64,000 nucleotides of DNA from Tenacibaculum piscium. GTDB lineage: Bacteria; Bacteroidota; Bacteroidia; Flavobacteriales; Flavobacteriaceae. Location: assembly GCF_021390715.1 (NCBI RefSeq), contig NZ_JAJGWT010000006.1:4410-68409 (forward strand), read 5' to 3'. Every line of letters starts with the position of its first letter. Positions within the stretch are counted from its first letter, which is position 1. The translations under genes and the position numbers were made by a program. Below are positions 14,288-23,555 of the stretch, piece by piece. The notes under the pieces were generated by a model, which was not told the DNA's origin, ran no database searches, and saw nothing but the letters and a program-made list of their open reading frames with translations.

Positions 14288-17200
14288 ATGTCTGAAAAAA
14301 ATAAAAAAAAGAAACACGTAGATAAAGAATTTGCATTATCATCGTGGGCAATCAATAATAAAACCACTATTTATGTGATGATGGCAATTATCCTATATGC
14401 AGGAATTGCCGCATTTATAGATATGCCACGAGAAAATTTCCCAGAAATAAAAGATACTAAAATTTATGTTAGTTCTATTTATCCAGGAAATACCGCCGAA
14501 GATATTGAGAAATTAATCACAGATCCGTTAGAAGATAGATTAAAATCAGTTAGTAATATGACTGAAATTACATCAACTTCACAAGAAGATGTGTCGATGA
14601 TTACCGTTGAATTTGACGATAAAATTACCATCGAAGAAGCAAAACAAAAAGTAAAAGATGAAATTGATGAAGAAGTTTCATCCGAAGATTGGCCGACTTT
14701 TAACGGAGCAAAAGTATCTCCCAATGTTTTTGAATTAAATATATCAGAAGAAACACCAATTCTAAATATCAATATTTCTGGAGATTATACCGTTCGTCAA
14801 TTAAAAGAATTTGCCGAAATTCTACAAGATGAAATAGAAGATTTATCCGAAATAAAAAAAGCATCTATTCGAGGAGCAGAAGATAAAGAAGTAGAAGTTG
14901 CCGTAGATATTTATAAAATGATGGCCGCTAAAATTAGCTTTAATGATATTCTTCAAGCCATTCAATCAGGAAATGTAACCATGTCAGCAGGAAATATTAT
15001 CACCAGCGGACAACGTAGAACATTGCGTATTTTAGGAGAAGTTAATTCACCTAAAGAATTGGAAAATTTTGTGGTGAAATCAGAAAAAGGAAATTCGATT
15101 TATCTAAAAGATGTTGCCACAGTGTCTTTTAAAGATAAAGATAAAACCACCTACGCTCGTGAATTTGGTCAGCAAGTAGTGATGCTAGACGTTAAAAAAA
15201 GAGCAGGAGAAAATATGGTAACCGCTACCGAAAAAATTAGAGAAATTGTAGCACATACCCAACAACAAATTTTTCCTAAAAATTTAAAAGTTACCATTGC
15301 CAATGACCAATCTTCAAAAACTATTGGTCAAGTTGATGATTTAGTAAATAATATTATTTTCGGAGTGCTTTTAGTAGTGCTTGTCTTGATGTTTTTCTTA
15401 GGATTTAAAAACTCGTTATTTGTAGGTTTTGCAATTCCGATGTCGATGTTTATGTCTTTAATGATTTTACATTTAATGGGCTACACCATGAATACCATGA
15501 TTTTATTCGGATTAATTATGGGACTCGGAATGCTAGTTGATAACGGTATTGTGGTCGTTGAAAACGTATATCGTTTGATGGATGAAGAAGGAATGTCGCG
15601 CTTGGAAGCGGCAAAAATGGGAATCGGAGAAATTGCTTTTCCAATTATAATATCGACAGCGACTACCGTAGCAGCATTTATTCCCTTAGGAATGTGGCCA
15701 GGAACAATGGGACAATTCATGATTTATTTTCCAATTACTTTATCGGTAGTTTTAGGATCATCATTGTTTGTGGCCATCTTTTTTAATTCGGTAATGGTAT
15801 CACAATTTATGAGTACCGATGATAAAGCAATGCCTTTAAGAAAGATTATTCGCATTACATTAGTGCTTGGTATACTCGGAATTTTAATTGTAATTTTTGG
15901 AGGAGCGATTCGACCCTTAGGAACCTTATTGATTTTTGCTGCCATCAATTTTTGGATATATCGTTACGCATTACGCCCGATGGCAAATGCTTTTCAAAAT
16001 AAAATATTGCCTTACTGGGAACGCTTTTACGAAAGAACAATTCGTGGTTCTTTAAAAGGATGGAGACCTTACGGAATCACCGTAGTAACCATTATTTTGC
16101 TCTTTGTAGCATTTATCGGTTTTGGAGCTTCTGTAAAAAGTAAGCGAACTAAAATTGAGTTTTTTCCTGATAATACACCCAATAAAATTGTGGTTTATGT
16201 TGAATATCCGCAAGGAACAGATATTGAAAAAACAAATGCTATCATGAAAAATTTAGAAACACGAGTTTCTAAAGTATTAAATGAAGATATGTATATGGAT
16301 ATGGACGGAACCCATAATTTTATGGTGGAAAGTTCGATTGCACAAGTAGGAGCAGGGTCTGGAAATCCACAAACTGATGGCGGTTCAGTTGCTGAAATGC
16401 CACATCGTGGAAAAATTGTCGCTTCCATGCGAGAATATAAATATCGAAAAGGACGCGATAGTAAAGTACTTAAAAAGAAAGTAACAGATGCTTTAACAGG
16501 GATTTATCCTGGGTTATCAATTTCCGTAGAAAAAGATCCCGTAGGACCTCCTGCAGGATATCCAATTAATATCGAACTAGAAGGAAATGATTATGATGCT
16601 TTAATCGTTACTGCCGAGAAAATGCGTGATTTTATCAATACAAAATCAATTCCTGGAATCGCAGAACTCAAAATCGATGTTAATAAATCAAAACCAACCA
16701 TGTTAATTGATGTCGATAGAAAAAAAGCAGGAGAACTAAAAATAAGTACTTCCCAAATTGGGAAACAATTACGTACATCTATCTTTGGAACAAAAGCAGG
16801 AATCTATAAAGAAGATGGCGATGATTATGATATTTATGTTCGTTTTAATAAAGAAAATCGTTACAACTCAAGTGCGATTTTCAATCAAACCATTACTTTT
16901 AAAGATATGGCAACAGGCGAACTTAAATCGATACCTGTTTCCGCAGTGGCAAAACAGCGTAATACTTCAGGATTTAGTGCCATTAAACACAAAAATGTAA
17001 AACGTGTAGTTACGGTATATTCTGCCCTAGCTCCTGGTTATACTGATGCTTCCGCGATTGTTGATAAAATTCAAAATGAAATGAAATCATTTCCAGAATT
17101 ACCAAAAACAATAAAAGTTGATTATACAGGGCAAATTGAAGAACAAAACAAACAAATGAGTTTCTTAATGGGCGCTTTTTTCTCTGGATTAGGATTAATT

Positions 17201-17767
17201 TTCTTGATTTTGATTTTCCAATTTAATTCGGTGTCAAAACCTGGAATTATTATGTTGGCAATCTTTTTAAGTTTGATTGGTGTTTTTGGAGGAATTGTAG
17301 CGTCAGGTTCGTCATTTGTAATTATGATGACCATGATGGGAATTATTTCCTTAGCAGGAATTGTGGTAAATAACGGTGTTGTATTGTTGGATTATACCCA
17401 ATTATTAATTGATAGAGAAAAATCGGCACGTAACTTAGAGGAAGATGAATTTTTAGAAGTTTCCGTATTAAACGAAGCCATTGTAAAGGGAGGAAAAGCA
17501 CGTTTACGTCCCGTATTATTAACGGCAATTACCACTATTTTAGGATTAATTCCATTAGCAACAGGATTAAATATTAATTTTTTCACCTTATTAACAGAGT
17601 TAAATCCGCACATATATGTTGGAGGAGATAACGTAATTTTCTGGGGTCCATTAGCCTGGACGGTAATTTATGGATTATTAATTGCTACTTTTTTAACCTT
17701 AATTGCAGTGCCAATTTTATTCTTTTTAATCACGAAGTTCAAAATGTGGTTGAAAACAAAAATGTAG
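14288..17767 (+). CDS. RND-family efflux pump (AcrB/HAE-like)
   Basis: The 1,159-aa inner-membrane proton antiporter has twelve main transmembrane segments with two large periplasmic loops. Family features include the N-terminal MPRENFPEI segment after TM1, the proton-relay region GLGMLVDNGIVVVENVYRLMDEEG in TM4, and the matching ISLAGIVVNNGVVLLDY segment in TM10. It is about 120 residues longer than typical AcrB, partly from an extra hydrophobic stretch around 520-565. Substrates cannot be read; the TetR gene suggests drugs or other toxic small molecules. A strong terminator follows. Confidence 0.92.
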   Translation: MSEKNKKKKHVDKEFALSSWAINNKTTIYVMMAIILYAGIAAFIDMPRENFPEIKDTKIYVSSIYPGNTAEDIEKLITDPLEDRLKSVSNMTEITSTSQEDVSMITVEFDDKITIEEAKQKVKDEIDEEVSSEDWPTFNGAKVSPNVFELNISEETPILNINISGDYTVRQLKEFAEILQDEIEDLSEIKKASIRGAEDKEVEVAVDIYKMMAAKISFNDILQAIQSGNVTMSAGNIITSGQRRTLRILGEVNSPKELENFVVKSEKGNSIYLKDVATVSFKDKDKTTYAREFGQQVVMLDVKKRAGENMVTATEKIREIVAHTQQQIFPKNLKVTIANDQSSKTIGQVDDLVNNIIFGVLLVVLVLMFFLGFKNSLFVGFAIPMSMFMSLMILHLMGYTMNTMILFGLIMGLGMLVDNGIVVVENVYRLMDEEGMSRLEAAKMGIGEIAFPIIISTATTVAAFIPLGMWPGTMGQFMIYFPITLSVVLGSSLFVAIFFNSVMVSQFMSTDDKAMPLRKIIRITLVLGILGILIVIFGGAIRPLGTLLIFAAINFWIYRYALRPMANAFQNKILPYWERFYERTIRGSLKGWRPYGITVVTIILLFVAFIGFGASVKSKRTKIEFFPDNTPNKIVVYVEYPQGTDIEKTNAIMKNLETRVSKVLNEDMYMDMDGTHNFMVESSIAQVGAGSGNPQTDGGSVAEMPHRGKIVASMREYKYRKGRDSKVLKKKVTDALTGIYPGLSISVEKDPVGPPAGYPINIELEGNDYDALIVTAEKMRDFINTKSIPGIAELKIDVNKSKPTMLIDVDRKKAGELKISTSQIGKQLRTSIFGTKAGIYKEDGDDYDIYVRFNKENRYNSSAIFNQTITFKDMATGELKSIPVSAVAKQRNTSGFSAIKHKNVKRVVTVYSALAPGYTDASAIVDKIQNEMKSFPELPKTIKVDYTGQIEEQNKQMSFLMGAFFSGLGLIFLILIFQFNSVSKPGIIMLAIFLSLIGVFGGIVASGSSFVIMMTMMGIISLAGIVVNNGVVLLDYTQLLIDREKSARNLEEDEFLEVSVLNEAIVKGGKARLRPVLLTAITTILGLIPLATGLNINFFTLLTELNPHIYVGGDNVIFWGPLAWTVIYGLLIATFLTLIAVPILFFLITKFKMWLKTKM

Positions 17768-17852
17768 TATTTTAATTTTTTAAATGATTATTTAAGAATC
17801 ATAAAATTAAAGAAAATTAAAGAAAGTTAAGAGTCAAAGAGAGTTAACAGTT

Positions 17853-17893
17853 AAAGAGAGTTGGAAATATAATTTTTCAACTCTCTTTTTTTA
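17853..17893 (+). terminator. Terminator of the RND operon
   Basis: AAAGAGAGTTG (17853-17863) pairs perfectly with CAACTCTCTTT (17878-17888), followed by a T run. Upstream, several imperfect copies of the left arm (AAAGAGAGTTAA and relatives, from about 17810) form a short decaying tandem repeat. Confidence 0.85.
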
Positions 17894-17954
17894 GGTATTA
17901 TTTTAATGTTATTTTGAATTTTAATATTTTGTCAATATTTTTAGATAAATTTAT

Positions 17955-18419
17955 ATGGATAAACAAGGTTTTACAGTGAAAGAAATACAACGAAAATTAG
18001 AATTTTATTGTGTATATCAAGACCGTTGTCATAAAGAAGTGGAAGCAAAATTAAAAGAATATAATGCTGTTCCTGAAGTTCGAGAACTGATTTTGTTGAG
18101 TTTACTAAAAGATAATTTTTTAAACGAAGAGCGTTTTGCTAAAAGTTTTGCAAGAGGGAAATTTCGTATAAAAAAATGGGGAAAAAATAGAATTGTAAGA
18201 GAGTTAAAATTTAGAGATATTTCTCCATATAATATAAAAACGGCTTTAAAAGAAATCGATGAACAAGAATATATCACTACATTATATGCTTTGGTTACTA
18301 AAAAAAATAACGTAATTTCTGAAACAAATAGCTTTAAAAGAAACAAAAAAATTGCCGATTATCTGTTATATCGAGGTTTTGAAAGCCATTTAATATATGA
18401 AGCCATAAACGCACTTTAA
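17955..18419 (+). CDS. recX: RecX-family regulatory protein
   Basis: The 154-aa protein has the RecX pattern: three-helix repeats with YCVYQDRCHKEVEAKL, LLKDNFLNEERFAKSFARGKFRIKKWGKNRIVRELK and DYLLYRGFESHLIYEAI. RecX binds RecA filaments and limits strand exchange. Length matches the family (about 150 aa). It stands alone, not beside recA, as is common in Bacteroidota. It is convergent with the lipoprotein gene that ends at 18427. Confidence 0.85.
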   Translation: MDKQGFTVKEIQRKLEFYCVYQDRCHKEVEAKLKEYNAVPEVRELILLSLLKDNFLNEERFAKSFARGKFRIKKWGKNRIVRELKFRDISPYNIKTALKEIDEQEYITTLYALVTKKNNVISETNSFKRNKKIADYLLYRGFESHLIYEAINAL

Positions 18420-18426
18420 ATTCTTT

Positions 18427-18948
18427 TTAAAATTGAAATAGACTATCTAAATTAATTTCTTCGTTAAATTGTTTTTGCGTGTATACGGTATTTATTTTAT
18501 TATTGATACTTCCAAAAAGTAACAGTATTTTAGCGACTTCAATATTTATCTCCCTTGAACTAATTGCAGGAATATATGTCATATCAGCAAGTCGTAAAAC
18601 TTCATTTTCAAAAACATTCATACGCGCTTTAAAAGCAGGCGTTTTAAGTGTTTCAATTGCTAAACTATCTTTTAAATTTTTAGTCAGTTCTTTTAATTCT
18701 ATCGCATTATTTAAAGCTTCGGTAGGTGTCGTTTGTTCTAATTGTTTGAGCAAATCAGCAATAATAAAATACTCTTCCCAGTCTTTTATTTCTTTAATAG
18801 CGTTTTTGTTTAATTGAACATATTTTAAATGTTTAACGCTACCATTCATGCCTGTTTTTTCAACAAGTGTATTTTTTGTAGTTCCTTCTTTTTTACAAGA
18901 AAAAATCATCAATATAAAAGAAAGTGAGAAATATAAAAGGTGTTTCAT
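18427..18948 (-). CDS. Hypothetical lipoprotein
   Basis: No family is recognised. Counting from ATG at 18948, the N-terminus MKHLLYFSLSFILMIFSCKKEG is a lipoprotein signal with lipobox Cys18. An upstream in-frame ATG at 18978 would place extra residues before the signal, so I prefer 18948. The remaining ~155 residues are helical and charged (EQTTPTEALNNAIELKELTKNLKDSL). It is likely a periplasmic lipoprotein of unknown role. The gene diverges from the thioredoxin-like gene at 19066. Confidence 0.65.
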   Translation of the reverse strand: MKHLLYFSLSFILMIFSCKKEGTTKNTLVEKTGMNGSVKHLKYVQLNKNAIKEIKDWEEYFIIADLLKQLEQTTPTEALNNAIELKELTKNLKDSLAIETLKTPAFKARMNVFENEVLRLADMTYIPAISSREINIEVAKILLLFGSINNKINTVYTQKQFNEEINLDSLFQF

Positions 18949-19025
18949 CAACATAAAATTAAAACCATAAAAATACAATTTTTAGCAATGTAACTTACAT
19001 TACGAACAATTTAAATAGAAAGAAA

Positions 19026-19044
19026 TATCTTTGTAATATCTTTG
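19026..19044 (+). promoter_or_regulatory. Tandem -7 boxes for the thioredoxin-like gene
   Basis: Two overlapping-register copies of TATCTTTG occur at 19026-19033 and 19037-19044, 22 bp before the ATG. Either could direct initiation. Confidence 0.55.
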
Positions 19045-19065
19045 TAAAATAAATAATTTATCAAA

Positions 19066-19656
19066 ATGAAAGAAGTGATAGCAAATAGTTTAGCAAAAGG
19101 AATTTCATATCATGAATATCGAGATTTAGTGAAAAATTTGCTAGAAAAAGGCAAATCAACTGGTGAAAATCAATCCGAGGAATTGTTAAATTACAGTGTG
19201 TTAAACGATAAACGAATGAAACGTTTGGATAAAACCATCAAATTAACTGATGAGGTTTTAGCAAAAATAAAAACAGTGAAAGCACCACAAACTTGGTTGG
19301 TTTTATCTGAAAGTTGGTGTGGCGATGCCGCGCAAAATTTACCTGTTATCCATAAAATGGCATCAGAAAATGAACAAATTCAATTAAAAATAGTGTTAAG
19401 AGATGAAAATCTAGCTTTAATGGACGCTTTTTTAACCAATGGAGGACGCTCAATTCCGAAATTAATTGCCTTAGATACCAATAATGAAGTCATCGGAACT
19501 TGGGGTCCAAGACCTGAAATTGCGACCAAAATGGTTGCCGATTACAAAAAAGAACACGGAGCATTAGATGCAGAATTTAAAGAATCGTTACAGGTTTGGT
19601 ACAATAAAAATAAAGGCGTAAATCTTCAAGAAAATCTTATGTCGTTGTTAAAATAA
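19066..19656 (+). CDS. Thioredoxin-fold protein with single active-site cysteine
   Basis: The 196-aa cytoplasmic protein (no signal peptide) has a thioredoxin fold: WLVLSESWCGDAAQNLPVI is the strand and active-site loop, and GGRSIPKLIALD carries the cis-Pro. The usual CxxC is replaced by CGDA, so the second cysteine is missing and a classic dithiol exchange is not possible. The domain is preceded by ~75 helical residues. It might reduce or glutathionylate by a monothiol mechanism, or act as a peroxide or redox sensor; this is inference. The next gene starts 38 bp downstream behind its own promoter. Confidence 0.75.
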   Translation: MKEVIANSLAKGISYHEYRDLVKNLLEKGKSTGENQSEELLNYSVLNDKRMKRLDKTIKLTDEVLAKIKTVKAPQTWLVLSESWCGDAAQNLPVIHKMASENEQIQLKIVLRDENLALMDAFLTNGGRSIPKLIALDTNNEVIGTWGPRPEIATKMVADYKKEHGALDAEFKESLQVWYNKNKGVNLQENLMSLLK

Positions 19657-19664
19657 CATTTCTG

Positions 19665-19672
19665 TATCTTTG
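19665..19672 (+). promoter_or_regulatory. -7 box for the 164-aa gene
   Basis: TATCTTTG lies 22 bp before the ATG at 19695 and fits TAnnTTTG. Confidence 0.5.
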
Positions 19673-19694
19673 CACTTTAAAACCAGCAATCGTT

Positions 19695-20189
19695 ATGTTA
19701 GTCAATTTTAATACGTTATCCGAAGAAGCAAAAGTTTGGATTTATCCCTGTAATAGAAAATTTTATCCACAAGAAATTGAAGGATTAAATGAGCAATTAA
19801 AAACATTTATCGAAGGTTGGAAATCGGATGATGAAAATTTTAAAGCCTCTTTTGAAATAAAGTATAATCGATTTATTATTTTTTCAGCAGATGAAAATTC
19901 AGTGTTATCAAATGCCGATATTGATACCCAAGTTGGTTTTATTCTACAATTACAAGCGCAGTATGAAGTGGAATTATTAGATAGAATGAATGTATGTTTT
20001 AAGCAAGGCGAATACACGCAATATAAAGAATTAAAGGACTTTAAACAGTTAATTAAAAATAAAGCGGTAACGGAAAAAACAATTGTTTTTGATAATTTAA
20101 TTGAAACAAAACAAGAATTAGAAAATCATTGGGAAGTACCAATTTCTGAAAGTTGGTACAGTCGATTTTTAAAGAAAAAGAAAGCGTAA
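19695..20189 (+). CDS. Conserved hypothetical protein (often labelled ABC transporter ATPase)
   Basis: The 164-aa protein belongs to a conserved Bacteroidota group recognised by KVWIYPCNRKFYPQEI near the start and NVCFKQGEYTQYKELKDFKQLIK in the second half. Databases often call it an ABC transporter ATPase, but no Walker A or signature motif is present, so I reject that name. It is soluble and has no membrane segment. The role is unknown. It ends before a bidirectional terminator shared with truB. Confidence 0.7.
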   Translation: MLVNFNTLSEEAKVWIYPCNRKFYPQEIEGLNEQLKTFIEGWKSDDENFKASFEIKYNRFIIFSADENSVLSNADIDTQVGFILQLQAQYEVELLDRMNVCFKQGEYTQYKELKDFKQLIKNKAVTEKTIVFDNLIETKQELENHWEVPISESWYSRFLKKKKA

Positions 20190-20221
20190 TTTTCGCTTTT
20201 TTTAACTTTTTTGATAAAATA

Positions 20222-20262
20222 AAAACTCGAATCGCTAATTAAAATAGCCATTCGAGTTTTTT
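20222..20262. terminator. Bidirectional terminator between the 164-aa gene and truB
   Basis: AAAACTCGAAT pairs with ATTCGAGTTTT around a 17-nt loop between two convergent genes. A and T runs on both sides serve both directions. Confidence 0.75.
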
Positions 20263-20264
20263 AA

Positions 20265-20957
20265 TTATTCTGATAAATTTGCTATAAATTCATCAATACT
20301 TACGGCGTTATTTACATGAAAATCACCAATTTTAGTTCTTCTTAATGCTGATAAATGTGCGCCAGAATTTAAAGCAATTCCGAAATCATATGCTAAAGAA
20401 CGAATATAAGTTCCTTTACTACAAACAACTCTAAAATCAAGATTATTGCCATCAATTTTAGTGATTTCAAAAACAGGAATCGTAATTTCTCGTGTTTTAA
20501 TTTCGGTAGTTTCTCCTTTTCTTGCTAATTCATATAAGCGTACACCTTCTTTTTTGATGGCTGAAAAAATAGGCGGTTTTTGTTGAATTATGCCCGTAAA
20601 TTGTTGGGTCGTTTTGTGAATTAATGCTTCAGAAATATGTTCGGTAGCAAAAGTTTCATTTATTTCGGTTTCTAAATCATAACTAGGCGTTGTTGCTCCT
20701 AAGGTGATTGTTCCCGTATATTCTTTTATTTGCGCTTGATATTGGTCAATAATTTTGGTTTTTTTACCCGTGCAAAGTATCAGTAAACCTGTTGCTAACG
20801 GATCTAAAGTTCCAGCGTGCCCAACTTTTATTTTTTTGATGTTAAAGCGTTGTTTTATATGCCAACGCAATTTATTAACGACCTGAAAAGAGGTCCATTC
20901 TAAGGGTTTATCAATTAATAAAACGTGTCCATTTTGATAATCTTCTAGTGTTTTCAT
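20265..20957 (-). CDS. truB: tRNA pseudouridine(55) synthase
   Basis: The 230-aa enzyme makes pseudouridine-55 in the T-loop of tRNAs. Motifs are the N-terminal DKPLEWTSFQVVNKLR and the catalytic loop VGHAGTLDPLATGLL with Asp52. KGTYIRSLAYDFG appears later. It is shorter than E. coli TruB because the C-terminal PUA region is absent, as is usual in Bacteroidota. It lies in a leftward operon after ftsX, a DUF3098 gene and uppP. Confidence 0.95.
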   Translation of the reverse strand: MKTLEDYQNGHVLLIDKPLEWTSFQVVNKLRWHIKQRFNIKKIKVGHAGTLDPLATGLLILCTGKKTKIIDQYQAQIKEYTGTITLGATTPSYDLETEINETFATEHISEALIHKTTQQFTGIIQQKPPIFSAIKKEGVRLYELARKGETTEIKTREITIPVFEITKIDGNNLDFRVVCSKGTYIRSLAYDFGIALNSGAHLSALRRTKIGDFHVNNAVSIDEFIANLSE

Positions 20958-20981
20958 ACTTAAAAATAATTTGAAAAAAAA

Positions 20982-21776
20982 TTAAAAGAATAAAGAATAT
21001 CCAATAGCGATTATCCCGACAACAGCACAATATATTGAAAAATAAGATAATTTACTTTTTTTAACTAAAGCAATCATCCAGTTACAGGCAACTAAACCTG
21101 AAAGGAAAGCCGCAATAAAACCTGCAGATATTGGTATGATTTCCGAAGATTGAAAATTAATATCGCCACCAAGAAAATCTTTTGCTATTTTTCCAAAGAT
21201 AAGTGGAACGACCATTAAAAATGAAAATCGAGCTGCTTTACTACGATCAATTCCTAATAAAACCGAAGTTGAAATCGTGGCTCCAGAACGAGAAATTCCA
21301 GGTAACATCGCAATTGCTTGCGAAATCCCGATAATTAATGAATTACTAAATGAAACTTCTTTATTGGTGTTTTTTGCTTTATCGGCAAATAATAATAAAA
21401 CAGCGGTAACTAATAACATAACTCCTACAAGTAATATTTTTCCGCCAAAAAAAGATGCTAATTGTTTTTCAAATACTAATCCAATAATTACTGCTGGAAG
21501 CATCGAAATAATAATTTTTAAAGAAAATTTAAGTTCATCATTCCATTTAAATTGAAATAATCCACTGAAAATTTCAGCAACTTCTTTTCTGAAAACAACC
21601 AACGTACTTAATGCTGTTGCAAAATGTAAAACGACTGTAAAAGTTAAACTTTCTTCAGGTATAGAGGTATCACCTAAAATGGCTTTTGCCAGTTCTAAAT
21701 GTCCGCTGGATGATACAGGTAAAAATTCGGTAAGCCCTTGGATAATACCAAGGATAATAGCTTCTAATAAATTCAT
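20982..21776 (-). CDS. uppP: Undecaprenyl-diphosphate phosphatase
   Basis: The 264-aa integral membrane protein of the BacA/UppP family removes a phosphate from undecaprenyl diphosphate and so recycles the lipid carrier for peptidoglycan. Both signature regions are clear: QGLTEFLPVSSSGHLELAK near the start and LPGISRSGATISTSVLLG near 160. Length matches the family. The gene is 2 bp from the DUF3098 gene and 24 bp from truB. Confidence 0.95.
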   Translation of the reverse strand: MNLLEAIILGIIQGLTEFLPVSSSGHLELAKAILGDTSIPEESLTFTVVLHFATALSTLVVFRKEVAEIFSGLFQFKWNDELKFSLKIIISMLPAVIIGLVFEKQLASFFGGKILLVGVMLLVTAVLLLFADKAKNTNKEVSFSNSLIIGISQAIAMLPGISRSGATISTSVLLGIDRSKAARFSFLMVVPLIFGKIAKDFLGGDINFQSSEIIPISAGFIAAFLSGLVACNWMIALVKKSKLSYFSIYCAVVGIIAIGYSLFF

Positions 21777-21778
21777 GC

Positions 21779-22045
21779 TTATTTTTTAGGGTTGGCTAAA
21801 ATAGCATAAATTTCAATACCCAACCCGATAATTACCAATGTTGGTGCAAAACGAATTCTACGCCAGCTGTAAATCTCGGCATTAAAAATAGCTGGATCGT
21901 CGCTTCCGCCACCTGCCATCAAAATAAATCCGAAGGCAATAATAGCCAAACCAAGCAACATGATACTATAATTTTTTTTACCAAATAAAAATACTGGTTT
22001 TTGGGCTGATTTTAAATCCTGTTTTGAAAGAGTCTCTTTTTTCAT
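21779..22045 (-). CDS. DUF3098 small membrane protein
   Basis: The 88-aa protein has two membrane helices (MLLGLAIIAFGFILMAGG and FAPTLVIIGLGIEIYAIL) joined by a short polar loop with DDPAIFNAEIYSWRRIRFAP. This is the DUF3098 pattern of Bacteroidota, usually found between ftsX and uppP, as here. It probably works with the cell-division/wall machinery, but the function is unknown. Confidence 0.85.
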   Translation of the reverse strand: MKKETLSKQDLKSAQKPVFLFGKKNYSIMLLGLAIIAFGFILMAGGGSDDPAIFNAEIYSWRRIRFAPTLVIIGLGIEIYAILANPKK

Positions 22046-22052
22046 GAAAATT

Positions 22053-22931
22053 TTAGTAATATAAATCGTTTGTTCGTAAGTTTAAAAAACGCTGTGTGGC
22101 AAAAAAAGTGCTTATCCACGTAATGAAAAAAGCGGTAGATAACACGCCAATACCAATGTAAATTAAAGAAATATAATCAGTTAATAAACCTAAACTAGGA
22201 ATTTTTTTATCAAGATAATAAATTACAATTGCCAAACCAGATAAAGCAATAATAGCACCTAAAAATCCTAATTTTATACTTTGCCAAATAAATGGTTTTC
22301 GGATAAAACTTTTCGTTGCGCCCACCATTTGCATCGTTTTTATATTAAATCGTTTCGAATAAATTGATAATCGAATAGAACTATTAATCAAAAGAATGAC
22401 AATTAAACCTAAAAAACCACTTAAAACTAATAACCAAAAACTAATTCGCTGAATATTTTCGGTAAGTAATTCAACCAACGGTTTGTCATAATTTATTTCT
22501 GCAACAAGCTTATTTTTATCAAACTGTTTCTTGATAATATCCATTTTTTCAGGCGTTACGAAATCAGCTTTTAAATAAATATCAATCCCGTTTTTAAGTG
22601 GATTATCGCCTAAAAATTGTAAAAAATCTTCGCCTAAATCTTCTTTATAAATTTTAGCAGCTTCGGCTTTTGTAACGTATACTATTTTATTGGTGTACGC
22701 TTCTTTCTCAAGGGTTTCTTGAAATTTTTTGATATCTTTTTTAGCAACATCATCATTTAAAAAGAGTGTCATTACTACTTTTTCTTTAAAATGATTGGCT
22801 ACTTTGGTCGATTTGAGAAGCATCAACCCTAAAACTCCCATCATAAATAACACTAAAGCGATACTAATCACGACAGAAATATACGAAGATTGTAAACGAC
22901 GTTTTTGAAAAGATTCAAAAGAGTTAGACAT
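22053..22931 (-). CDS. ftsX: Cell-division protein FtsX
   Basis: The 292-aa protein has the FtsX layout: a cytoplasmic N-terminus, TM1 (VVISIALVLFMMGVLGLMLL), an extracellular domain of about 130 residues (with EKVVMTLFLNDDVAKKDIKKFQ), then three TM helices containing NTMQMVGATKSFIRKPFI-type sequence (here IKTMQMVGATKSFIRKP). With FtsE it controls peptidoglycan hydrolases at the division site. ftsE is not adjacent. It leads an operon with DUF3098, uppP and truB. Confidence 0.9.
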   Translation of the reverse strand: MSNSFESFQKRRLQSSYISVVISIALVLFMMGVLGLMLLKSTKVANHFKEKVVMTLFLNDDVAKKDIKKFQETLEKEAYTNKIVYVTKAEAAKIYKEDLGEDFLQFLGDNPLKNGIDIYLKADFVTPEKMDIIKKQFDKNKLVAEINYDKPLVELLTENIQRISFWLLVLSGFLGLIVILLINSSIRLSIYSKRFNIKTMQMVGATKSFIRKPFIWQSIKLGFLGAIIALSGLAIVIYYLDKKIPSLGLLTDYISLIYIGIGVLSTAFFITWISTFFATQRFLNLRTNDLYY

Positions 22932-23098
22932 TTAAAGGTGTTTTAAATAAAAAATTTTAGACTTTGCAAGATACAAATATTTTGTGAAATTTTGTAAAAT
23001 TTTATAGCAGTAATATCAAAAATAACAAATGAAAATAAGGCATTTTTAGCCTTTTTTAACTGATGAAAAATAAAATTTACACTCCGTAATTTTATCCT

Positions 23099-23106
23099 TA
23101 AATTTG
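23099..23106 (+). promoter_or_regulatory. -7 box for rbfA
   Basis: TAAATTTG lies 4 bp before the ATG at 23111, suggesting a leaderless or nearly leaderless mRNA. Confidence 0.5.
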
Positions 23107-23110
23107 CCAC

Positions 23111-23506
23111 ATGGAAGAAACGAATAGACAACGGAAAATTGCAGGAGTTTTGCAAGAAGATTTAGTAGATGTGTTGCAACGTGCAGCACAAGATGGAATG
23201 AAAGGTGTAATTATATCGGTATCAAAAGTTTCGGTAACCGCCGATTTAGGAGTCGCTAAGGTATATTTAAGCGTTTTCCCTTCGGATAAAAGAGATGAAA
23301 TCGTACAAGGAGTGGTGTCTAATACGCCATTAATTCGTCATGAATTAGCAAAACGTACTAGAAATCAATTAAGAAGAATGCCAGAATTATTGTTTTTTGG
23401 AGACGATAGTTTAGACTATATTGAAGAAATAGACAAATCGTTAAAAGGTGAAGATGTAGATCCAATTCAAAATCCAGATGTATTGCCACGTCGTCAAAAA
23501 CGTTAA
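23111..23506 (+). CDS. rbfA: 30S ribosome-binding factor
   Basis: The 131-aa KH-fold protein assists late 16S rRNA maturation and cold adaptation. Typical sequence: RQRKIAGVLQEDLVDVLQRA at the start, VSVTADLGVAKVYLSVFPSD, then IRHELAKRTRNQLRRMPELLFFGDDSLDYIEEIDKSL. Length fits the family. The LolC/E-like permease follows 49 bp later. Confidence 0.93.
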   Translation: MEETNRQRKIAGVLQEDLVDVLQRAAQDGMKGVIISVSKVSVTADLGVAKVYLSVFPSDKRDEIVQGVVSNTPLIRHELAKRTRNQLRRMPELLFFGDDSLDYIEEIDKSLKGEDVDPIQNPDVLPRRQKR

Positions 23507-23555
23507 GTAAGTTTTACATACTTTGACTCTTATGATTCTTAAAATTTATTAAAAC

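Noticed and set aside
14479..17613. Minus-strand ORFs inside the RND pump gene
   Set aside because: They are antisense shadows of a well-conserved pump gene, with no start signals or family resemblance.
19695..20189. ABC transporter ATPase annotation
   Set aside because: No Walker A, Walker B or signature motif is visible. The name is a carried-over label.
22943..23155. Minus-strand ORF between ftsX and rbfA
   Set aside because: It overlaps the rbfA start and promoter, has no known family, and its composition looks like a shadow frame.
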